From CAZABP01 sp964483245 (GTDB taxonomy: Bacteria; Planctomycetota; UBA1135; UBA2386): a stretch of 16,792 nucleotides of DNA. Location: contig CAZABP010000076.1 of NCBI GenBank assembly GCA_964483245.1, positions 1 to 16,792 on the forward strand, read 5' to 3'. The translations under genes and the position numbers were made by a program. A model generated the notes under the pieces. That model saw only the letters and a list, made by a program, of their open reading frames with translations. It searched no databases and was not told the origin of the DNA. Shown here one piece after another: positions 1 through 6,801 of the stretch. Every line of letters starts with the position of its first letter. Positions within the stretch are counted from its first letter, which is position 1.

Positions 1-2
1 AG

Positions 3-503
3 GACCTCTACTACCGGCTGAACGTGCTGCCGGTGCGGCTGCCGCCGCTGCGCGAGCGGCGGGAGGACATCCCCAAGCTGGTCGACCGGTTCCTGCTCGA
101 GATCTCGCGCGAGATCAATCGCCGCGTGCGGATCACGCCGGATGCGTTGAACGCGCTCACCGCCCATGCCTGGCCGGGCAACGTGCGCGAGCTGCAGAAC
201 GAAGTCCGCCGCGCCGCGATCCTCGGCGATGGCGTGATCCTGAAGGACCATCTGCGCGACGTGGTGCGCGAGCCGCGGGTGCCGCCCGGCGGCGTGCTGC
301 CGGCCGAGGCCGGGACGACTTTGCCGGACATGGTCCAGGAGCTCGAGGTGCGGATGATCCAGCAGGCCTGCAGCAAGGCGAGCGGCAACAAGAGCCGCGC
401 CGCCGAGATGCTCGGGCTGTCGCGCTTCGCGCTGCAACGCAAGCTCGACAAGTACGGGATCGACCCGGAGTCGCCCGAACGCCGGCCGGAGGCATCCGAG
501 TGA
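3..503 (+). CDS. Sigma-54-dependent (NtrC-family) transcriptional activator, C-terminal part
   Basis: This is the 3' end of a gene cut by the window edge; 166 residues are visible. It starts inside the AAA+ domain at DLYYRLNVLPVRLPPLRER, the typical end of the sigma-54 interaction domain, and continues with AWPGNVRELQN (about residues 56-66), the family hallmark. A linker leads to a Fis-type helix-turn-helix at about residues 125-155 (GNKSRAAEMLGLSRFALQRK). By family knowledge it binds enhancer DNA as an oligomer and uses ATP to open promoters held by sigma-54 RNA polymerase. The N-terminal sensor or receiver domain is outside the window, so it cannot be told whether it is a response regulator. 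Its stop TGA overlaps the GTG start of the kinase gene by 4 nt (GTGA), which indicates one operon with translational coupling. The family is clear; its targets are unknown. Confidence 0.95.
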   Translation, partial: DLYYRLNVLPVRLPPLRERREDIPKLVDRFLLEISREINRRVRITPDALNALTAHAWPGNVRELQNEVRRAAILGDGVILKDHLRDVVREPRVPPGGVLPAEAGTTLPDMVQELEVRMIQQACSKASGNKSRAAEMLGLSRFALQRKLDKYGIDPESPERRPEASE

Positions 504-3500
504 CGTTCGCGCAGCCGTTCGAAGGGTACGAGATCCTCGAACGCGTCGGCGCCGGGGCAATGGGGACGGTGTTCAAGGCGCGGCAGAAGCGGTTGAACCG
601 GATCGTCGCGCTGAAAGTGCTGCGCCCTTCGCTGGCGCGCAACACGCACTACGTCGACCGGCTGCGCCGTGAGGCGCGGATCGTCGCGCAGCTGAACCAC
701 CCCAACATCGTTGCCGGCTACGACCTCGGCGAAGAGGCCGGATACCACTTCTTCGTCATGGAGTTCGTGCAGGGGCGCTCGCTGCGCGAACTGCTGGTGG
801 AGTGGGGGAGTTTCCCGCCGGAGCTCGTGCTCGACTTCGCGATCCAGGTCACATCGGCGCTCGACCATGCCTGGCAGAAGGGGGTCATCCACCGTGACAT
901 CAAGCCGGCGAACATCCTGATCGACGATCAGAACCGCGTGAAGCTCAGCGACATGGGACTCGCCAAGGGCCCCAGCGATCTGACGTTGACCCGCGACGGC
1001 GCGACCGTCGGCACGCCGCAGTACATCAGCCCCGAGCAGGCGCGCGATCCGCAGTCGGCCGACGTGCGCAGTGATCTGTACTCGCTCGGCGCGACGATGT
1101 TCCACATGGCGACCGGCCTGCCGCCGTTCCAGGCCGAGACGCTCGCCCAGGTCCTGACCAAGGTGCTGCACGATCCGGCGCCGAGCCCGCGGCAGGTGAA
1201 CCCGGCCCTCAGCGAAGGGCTCGACCTCGTGATCCGCAAGCTGCTCGCCAAGGAGCCGGGGCTGCGTTACCAGACGCCGGCCGAGCTGCTCGCGGATCTC
1301 GAGCGCGTGCAGCGGCAGGAGCGGCCGCGCGTCGACGAGGCGGCGCTCGACGAGACGTCGTCCCGGCCGCGCGTCCGCCGGGTCTGGTATCTCGCCAGCG
1401 CTGCCACGGTGCTGCTGGCCGCCGTTGCGCTCTGGCTCGGCAGTGGCGAGCCGGCGCCGCGCGCGGCGGACCTGCTCGAGCGGCGGCTGCGCGCCGAGCT
1501 GGATCGAGCCGATGGTTACGCGCGTCGATTCGAGGTGCTCGCGGCGGCCGAGGCGGAGCAGCCGACGGCAGAGCTGCGCGACGTCGTGCGTGGGTTCCGC
1601 GGTGGCGTCGAAACGACGTTCCTGGCCGCGCTCGACCGGCACCTGGATGGCTACCGGTCGGACGCACTGCAATCGGGGCAGCTCGATCAGTGGTTGCACA
1701 GCCCTGCTGGTTGGCGGGATGCGGCCGCGCTGCGGACCGAGTTCCTGCTGCGCCGGATGGAGCAGCAGCTGCGGGTCGAGCTGGCGGCGCTGCCGGACGG
1801 CCTCGTCAGCGAAGTGAACCGTCGGTTCGCGCAGTTCGAGCGGGACGTGATCGGCCGGATCGGCGAGCGCAACCGGGAGCTGCTCGCTGCGCTGCGCGAC
1901 CACCACCTGCGGGAAGTGCCGCATGCGTGGCAGCCGCTGCTGCAGGCGCGCGACTTCCGCAACGCGGAGCTGGCGCTGCGCGAGGCGGTGCGCGAGTTCT
2001 TCGGGCGCGATGGCCGGCCGCAGCGCGCCGACCTCGGCGGGACGGTCGAAGCGCAGGTGGCGGCGATCGACGATGCGACGCTGGAGAAGGGTCTCGCGAC
2101 GATCGCGGCCGAGGAGCAGAAGGTCGTCGCGGCGTTCGAGCTGGAGCTCGGCCGCGCGCTCGACGCGCTGCGCCGCGCGCTCGGCGGCGATCCGGTTGCC
2201 GTCGATCGCGAGCTGGATCGGGTGGCCGCGGAGCTGCGCCGCGACTACCCGCGCAGCCAGTTCCGGCCGGAGGCGGATCCCTGGCCGGCGGCGGACGCGC
2301 GGCTGCGCGCGCTCGAGCGGGACGTGGAGCTCGAGCTCGCGGGCGCCGAGCGCAGTGCGCTGCAACAGAGCCTGCGGATCGTCTGCCGCGGGCTCGTGTT
2401 CGATGGCCAGCCGGGTCGTGGGGCCGACTGGCTGCGCCGGCAGGAGCTGCGCAGCGCCGAGGCGCAGGCGGAGCGCGATGCGTTCGCCAGTTGGTTCGAA
2501 GACGCGCAGCTCGCCTACGACCGGCTGCTGGCCGTCGCCGACGAGCCGACCGAGGCCCGCTATGCGCACGGGCGCGGCAGCATCGCGTTGCGCACCGTGG
2601 GTGTGGATGGTGCGCCGGCACTCGCGCCGGTGCGCAACGGCGTGCCGATGCCGGCGCCATTCGAGCTGCGCTGGTCGTCGATGTTCGGACCGTGGCGCGA
2701 GGCGATCGGGCGGAGCGAGCCGGCGGTCCCGGCCGAGCGGCTGGCGCGCGGGATCGCCGTCTGGTCGTTCGTCGGCGGGGAGAGCTTCAGCGGCTTCCGG
2801 ACGGTGCCGCGCGAGCAGATCGATGTCGCGCAACGGTTGGAACGGCTGATCGCGGGCCAACGGCCTGACGAGCCGGTCGAGGCGACGATCCGCGCGGCCT
2901 ACGCGGTGCTGGACGAAGCATTGCAGGAGGCCGATCCGGCGAAGCTGGAGGCGGCGCTCGCGCAGATCCCCGAACTCCCGCCCCACGAACCGAGGCAGGG
3001 ACAGCAGGACCTGGTGCAGGCGGCGCAGCGACAGCTCGTGGCGCTGCGCGGCCGCGCCGACCGGCGCAAGACGATCGAGGCCGAGCTGCCGCCCGGGACC
3101 GAGCTCGCAGTGGCCCCCGATGGCACGGTCTCGCTGCGCTACGCGCTGCAGGATGAACGGATCGAGCTGCCGTCCGGCTGGACGCGCGCGCACGACGGGC
3201 TGCGGGCCGAGCCGGTGCCCTCCGCGGCCGCGGGGTCGCCGGCGCAGCCGCTGCTGCTTCCCGACGGGCTCGGCGCCGCGGCGCAGGTGACCGTCAGCCT
3301 GCGGCTCCGGCTGCCACCGTCGCCGAACCAACCGGTCCTGCACCTGTTCGAGCTGCACGGGGCGGTCTTCGTCCTCGGCATGCTGCGCGACGGCCGACCC
3401 ATCTCGCATCTGGTGACGCCGGCCACTGCCGACCGTGCCGACCTGCTCAAGCGCGCGCTGCAACCCGCGCTCGTCGCGGCCGAGCGCGCATTGCCGGTCT

Positions 3501-3703
3501 TCGTCCCAGGCGCACTCCACACGCTGCGACTCGAAGTCGCACGCCAGCGCGATCGCCTGCGCGGCCGTCTTTGGATCGACGGGCAGGAGCTGCCGGTCGG
3601 CCCCGCGATCGATGCTGGCAGCCGGATGTTCGCAGGCCTGCGCGTCCAACCGCTGCAAGAACTGGAACTCGAGCGGGTCGAACTGCAGTCCGGCGAACGT
3701 TGA
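500..3703 (+). CDS. Membrane-anchored Hanks-type serine/threonine kinase with large extracytoplasmic region
   Basis: This 1067-residue protein has a cytoplasmic kinase domain at about residues 10-270. It shows the glycine loop G17-A-G19-AM-G22, the ATP-binding lysine K39 in VALKVL, the catalytic loop HRDIKPANIL (131-140), DMG (151-153, in place of DFG) and GTPQYISPEQ (171-180). All catalytic residues are present, so it should be active. One transmembrane segment lies at about 296-314, followed by some 750 residues outside the cytoplasm. That part is mostly charged helix (about 320-720). It ends in a beta-rich section (about 900-1065) that could be a LamG/concanavalin-like sugar-binding fold, but this is a guess from secondary-structure character. 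The start is GTG, overlapping the stop of the upstream sigma-54 activator, so kinase and regulator are probably made together. Ligand and substrates are unknown; the activator is an obvious candidate substrate. Confidence 0.93.
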   Translation: MTFAQPFEGYEILERVGAGAMGTVFKARQKRLNRIVALKVLRPSLARNTHYVDRLRREARIVAQLNHPNIVAGYDLGEEAGYHFFVMEFVQGRSLRELLVEWGSFPPELVLDFAIQVTSALDHAWQKGVIHRDIKPANILIDDQNRVKLSDMGLAKGPSDLTLTRDGATVGTPQYISPEQARDPQSADVRSDLYSLGATMFHMATGLPPFQAETLAQVLTKVLHDPAPSPRQVNPALSEGLDLVIRKLLAKEPGLRYQTPAELLADLERVQRQERPRVDEAALDETSSRPRVRRVWYLASAATVLLAAVALWLGSGEPAPRAADLLERRLRAELDRADGYARRFEVLAAAEAEQPTAELRDVVRGFRGGVETTFLAALDRHLDGYRSDALQSGQLDQWLHSPAGWRDAAALRTEFLLRRMEQQLRVELAALPDGLVSEVNRRFAQFERDVIGRIGERNRELLAALRDHHLREVPHAWQPLLQARDFRNAELALREAVREFFGRDGRPQRADLGGTVEAQVAAIDDATLEKGLATIAAEEQKVVAAFELELGRALDALRRALGGDPVAVDRELDRVAAELRRDYPRSQFRPEADPWPAADARLRALERDVELELAGAERSALQQSLRIVCRGLVFDGQPGRGADWLRRQELRSAEAQAERDAFASWFEDAQLAYDRLLAVADEPTEARYAHGRGSIALRTVGVDGAPALAPVRNGVPMPAPFELRWSSMFGPWREAIGRSEPAVPAERLARGIAVWSFVGGESFSGFRTVPREQIDVAQRLERLIAGQRPDEPVEATIRAAYAVLDEALQEADPAKLEAALAQIPELPPHEPRQGQQDLVQAAQRQLVALRGRADRRKTIEAELPPGTELAVAPDGTVSLRYALQDERIELPSGWTRAHDGLRAEPVPSAAAGSPAQPLLLPDGLGAAAQVTVSLRLRLPPSPNQPVLHLFELHGAVFVLGMLRDGRPISHLVTPATADRADLLKRALQPALVAAERALPVFVPGALHTLRLEVARQRDRLRGRLWIDGQELPVGPAIDAGSRMFAGLRVQPLQELELERVELQSGER

Positions 3704-3704
3704 G

Positions 3705-3858
3705 CCCGAACCCGATCCCGAACCCGATCCCGCTCACTCCGAACCCGCTCACTCCGAACCCGAACCCGAACCCGAACCCGATCTCAGACCCGAACCCGAT
3801 CCCCAACCCGAACCCGCCCTCTCGCGTTCCCTCCCGATCCCCAACCCCATCCCCATCC
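3705..3858. repeat. C-rich hexamer repeat tract (CCCGAA/CCCGAT); G-quadruplex motifs on the minus strand
   Basis: The tract begins 2 nt after the kinase stop and ends just before the ATG of the next gene. It is built from units of CCC plus three bases, mainly CCCGAA and CCCGAT. Five C-runs with exact 3-nt spacing occupy 3705-3731 and four occupy 3759-3779. Further runs of three or four Cs continue to about 3858. A 15-bp unit starting CCCGCTCACT is directly duplicated at 3729-3743 and 3744-3758. On the minus strand, the template for both flanking genes, these read as GGGTTC repeats, which meet the G3N3G3N3G3N3G3 quadruplex rule. All frames through it are open (PEPEPD, NPNPIP or GFGFGI repeats), which artificially lengthens neighbouring ORFs. 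No ribosome-binding site is visible in it. Confidence 0.9.
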
Positions 3859-3864
3859 CGCCGC

Positions 3865-5202
3865 ATGTCGCGCCTGCCCTGGTCCTGGTGGCTCGCTTGC
3901 TCGATCCTTCCGGCGCAGGCGCCGTCGGTGCTGTTCGTGGTGCACTCCGCCGGATTCACGCACGAAGTCGTCAAGCGGGCGGAGAAAGGACGACTCGCGT
4001 TCGCCGAGCTGCAGTTGCGCCGCGCGCTCGGCGACCGCGTGCAGTTCTCGTCGACGGCCGATGTCGCCGGGCTGACGCCGGACGCGCTGCGCGCGCACCA
4101 GGTCATCGCCTTCTACACGACCGGTGAGCTGCCGATGCCCGCGCCCGCCCGCGCGGCGCTGTTCGAACATGTCGACCAGGGTGCCGGCTTCGTCGGGATC
4201 CACTCGGCGACCGACACGTGGTACGAGGACGCGCGCTACGGCGCACTGATCGGCGGATACTTCGACGGGCATCCGTGGCATCAGGTCGTGCAGGTGCGGG
4301 TCGAGGATCCGCAACATCCGGCGACGGCGCACCTGCCGGAGACGTTTCCGATCCACGACGAGATCTACCAGTTCCGCGACTGGGATCGGGGTCGCCTGCG
4401 CGTGCTGCTGAGTGTCGAGCCGGGTTCGGTCGACCTCGCGCGTGGCAAGCGGAAGGACGGTGACTACGCGCTCGCCTGGACGCGGGACGTCGGCGCAGGG
4501 CGGATGTTCTACACCGCGCTCGGTCACCGTCCGGAGATCTGGACCGACGGACGGTTCATGCACCACCTCGTGCAGGGCATCTTGTGGGCCGGCCGGCTCG
4601 AACCGCAGCCAGCCGCGCGACCGGACGATGCGATCGTGTTGTTCGGCGGTGAGGAGGCGACCGCCTGGCGCCACCGCAACGGCGATCCGTGCCGCTGGCG
4701 GGTCGTGGACGGTGAGCTCGAAGTCGCGGCAGGCACCGGCGATCTGCTGACGCACGAGGCATTCGGCGACTTCGATCTGCATCTCGAGTTCCGGCTGCCG
4801 GAACAGGACGACGCCGCCAGCGCGGAGCGCGCCAACAGCGGGGTCTACCTGCAGGACCGCTACGAGCTGCAGATCCTCGATTCGTTCGGGCATCCGCCGG
4901 GGCCGCGCGAATGCGGCGCGATCTACGGCGATCGCGCACCGGCGATCCAGGCGGCCCTGCCGGCGGGACGGTGGCAGCGCTACGAGATCGAGTTCCGCGC
5001 CGCGCGCTATGGCGACGACGGGACGCGGACTGCGCCGGCGACGATCAGTCTGCTGCACAACGGCATGCGCGTGCACGACCGCGTCGAGGTACGCGAGCCG
5101 ACCGGTGGTGGTTCGGTCGAAGGGCCCGGCACTGCGCCGATCCGGCTGCAGGACCATGGCCAGCCGGTCCGGTTCCGCAACATCTGGTTGCGCAGGCGCT
5201 GA
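3865..5202 (+). CDS. Secreted ThuA-like domain fused to DUF1080 (3-keto-disaccharide hydrolase-type) domain
   Basis: This 445-residue protein has a short signal peptide (MSRLPWSWWLACSILPAQA, likely cleaved near residue 19). A ThuA-like fold related to glutamine amidotransferases fills about residues 21-245 (VLFVVHSAGFTHE; GAGFVGIHSATDTWY at 107-120; ALGHRPEIWTDGRF at 218-231). A DUF1080 beta-sandwich fills about 255-445 (VLFGGEE, FGDFDLHLEFRLP, NSGVYLQDRYELQILDSFG, ECGAIYGDRAP). Both domains are greatly expanded in Planctomycetota and are linked to sugar breakdown. DUF1080 members include 3-keto-glycoside hydrolases, while the reaction of ThuA is less certain. The ATG at 3865 is chosen because it starts directly at the signal peptide, although no Shine-Dalgarno sequence precedes it. 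An in-frame TTG at 3700 overlaps the kinase stop but would add a 55-residue Pro/Asn-rich leader ahead of the signal peptide. Confidence 0.9.
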   Translation: MSRLPWSWWLACSILPAQAPSVLFVVHSAGFTHEVVKRAEKGRLAFAELQLRRALGDRVQFSSTADVAGLTPDALRAHQVIAFYTTGELPMPAPARAALFEHVDQGAGFVGIHSATDTWYEDARYGALIGGYFDGHPWHQVVQVRVEDPQHPATAHLPETFPIHDEIYQFRDWDRGRLRVLLSVEPGSVDLARGKRKDGDYALAWTRDVGAGRMFYTALGHRPEIWTDGRFMHHLVQGILWAGRLEPQPAARPDDAIVLFGGEEATAWRHRNGDPCRWRVVDGELEVAAGTGDLLTHEAFGDFDLHLEFRLPEQDDAASAERANSGVYLQDRYELQILDSFGHPPGPRECGAIYGDRAPAIQAALPAGRWQRYEIEFRAARYGDDGTRTAPATISLLHNGMRVHDRVEVREPTGGGSVEGPGTAPIRLQDHGQPVRFRNIWLRRR

Positions 5203-5260
5203 GGCGCAGCCGGCGCCTTCGCAGCGACGCCCCGTCGGGCCTGCTCAGCGCAGCGGGGCG
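5202..5260. terminator. Hairpin pair between convergent genes, possible bidirectional terminator
   Basis: Two perfect inverted repeats sit where the ThuA-DUF1080 gene and the minus-strand lipoprotein gene converge. The first is AGGCGC/GCGCCT (5202-5207 with 5213-5218, 5-nt loop). The second is CGCCCCG/CGGGGCG (5228-5234 with 5254-5260, 19-nt loop), which overlaps the end of the minus-strand gene. Neither is followed by a proper T-run, so intrinsic termination is only suggested by position and stem strength. Confidence 0.4.
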
Positions 5261-6681
5261 ACTCCCGGCGCCTGCCGGAGTTCGTGTGGTGCCGGGGCCT
5301 CGGACTCGGCGGTCGAGAACGGCAGCTCCGGCCACGCCGCGAGCCGACGGATCGCAGTCCCGAGCGCGACGTCGTCGGCGCCGGAGTCGATCCAGCGGGT
5401 CAGTTGCGGGACGGCCTGCTCGGTCGCCCGCGCCGTCAGCAGGATCCGCGCCGCTGCCTCCGGGGTCAGCGCGCGCGACAGCGCGGCACAGCGGTGGCGC
5501 GCTGCATCGCGATGCGCGGCCGGAAGACGTTCGACCGTCCCTGCCAACATCGCGAGTGCCTCGCCATGGCGGCCGAGCTCGGCGAGCTGATCGAGCAGCG
5601 TGAACAGCACGCTGGGATCCTCGTCGCGCTCGTAGCTGGCCAGCAGCGCTTCGAGCGCGAGCTCCGGCGCGGCGCGGTCGCGGTCGATGTGCGCCAGCAG
5701 CTGCAGCGTGCGGCTCGCGCCGCCGGTCAGTCGCTCGGCGTGCGCGGCGTGGTTGCGCGCCGCCTGGAGATCGCCGCCGGCAACCAGCGCATGGGCGCGG
5801 CGTGCCGCAAACGCCGCTTCGTCGCCGTGCCGCGCCTGCGCCTGCCACTGCTCGAGGGCGCTGCGGGACTCCGGTGCGTCGATCGGATCCAACGCGAGCA
5901 GCAGGGAGCCGGTGGACTCGGCGCTGCGTGCGGAGCGTGCTTCCAGTTGGACCAACACGCGGTGCGGGGTCGGCTGTCCTGGCAGCAACACCGCGGCACA
6001 GCGCGCCTCGTGGCGTGCGGCGGCCAGGTCACCCGCGCGTGCCAGCAGCCGTGCGCGGGTCAGGTGCCACCAACCGCGCAGCCGTGGGTGCCGCGCGGAA
6101 TCCGCGGACGCATTCAGCAGCGGCAGCTCGGGTGCTGTGGAGTTGCTGCGCAGCACGCGTTGGAGCGCATCGATCCGCTCGGCGACCTGCAGCGCCTGCG
6201 CCAACTGCGCGTGTCGTGTCGCGGCGTCGTGCGCGAACACGCCGGTGAACCGGCACGTGATCCGCGCGCCGCCGGCGTCGCGGTCGATCCGGATCCGGAT
6301 CTCGTCCTCGACGCCGGCGAGGTCGGTCGGACCGCCTCGCGCGGTGATCGTGGCGCAGCGCTCCAGTGCCAGCCAGCCGTCGCGTTCGGCTGGTGGCAGC
6401 ACGCGATGATCGAAGGCGAAGCGCAGCGCCGCAGGTGCGCGTCGTCCGATGCGCAGCTCGTAGCTCGTGTCGCTGCGGCGCTGCACCGGGACCCCGGCGT
6501 GGTGGGGGCAAGGATCGGCGCCGGCGGCTTCGAAGCGCAGCTGCTGGCCCAGCACCCAGGCGACGACACTCGGCGGGAGCGGAGAAGCCCAGCCCTCGGG
6601 GTCCACGCTCGGCACGCTGCAGCCGGCCAGCAGCGCCAACGACAGACCGCAACCGGTCCGGCTTGTCGCGCGGCGCAGCAT
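5245..6681 (-). CDS. Lipoprotein of unknown function with helical, TPR-like C-terminal half
   Basis: This 478-residue protein is not matched to a named family. It begins MLRRATSRTG and has a lipobox LLAGC with the lipid-modified cysteine at residue 21, so it should be membrane-anchored on the outside. Residues of about 25-150 look beta-rich with paired charged strands (EIRIRIDRDAGGARITCRF). From about 150 onward it is Ala/Leu/Arg-rich helix with repeated pairs such as LLARAGDLAAARHEA and ALVAGGDLQAARNHA, which resemble tetratricopeptide repeats. The ATG at 6681 is preferred because a GGGG run lies directly upstream; a GTG at 6693 would add four residues. It lies 120 bp downstream of the WD40 lipoprotein gene on the same strand and may share its transcript. 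A TPR-type scaffold role is inference only. Confidence 0.8.
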   Translation of the reverse strand: MLRRATSRTGCGLSLALLAGCSVPSVDPEGWASPLPPSVVAWVLGQQLRFEAAGADPCPHHAGVPVQRRSDTSYELRIGRRAPAALRFAFDHRVLPPAERDGWLALERCATITARGGPTDLAGVEDEIRIRIDRDAGGARITCRFTGVFAHDAATRHAQLAQALQVAERIDALQRVLRSNSTAPELPLLNASADSARHPRLRGWWHLTRARLLARAGDLAAARHEARCAAVLLPGQPTPHRVLVQLEARSARSAESTGSLLLALDPIDAPESRSALEQWQAQARHGDEAAFAARRAHALVAGGDLQAARNHAAHAERLTGGASRTLQLLAHIDRDRAAPELALEALLASYERDEDPSVLFTLLDQLAELGRHGEALAMLAGTVERLPAAHRDAARHRCAALSRALTPEAAARILLTARATEQAVPQLTRWIDSGADDVALGTAIRRLAAWPELPFSTAESEAPAPHELRQAPGVAPLR

Positions 6682-6801
6682 CCCCGTTCCCACTGCGGTG
6701 GAATCGACCGGTCCACGCGGGTGCTTGAGGCGGAAACCGACAGGTGCCGCGGTGGGTGTCGGAACCTGCGATGGGGCCGGTCGATGCCCGGTCCGTTCCG
6801 G

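Noticed and set aside
11..3658. A 1215-codon open frame on the minus strand opposite the kinase
   Set aside because: It is antisense to a gene with full kinase motifs, is rich in Arg/Gln/Leu with no recognisable domain, and is the usual shadow of high-GC coding DNA.
3705..3858. Proline-rich repeat protein or CRISPR-like array
   Set aside because: Units are only 6 bp with no spacers; all frames are open because of composition and there is no ribosome-binding site.
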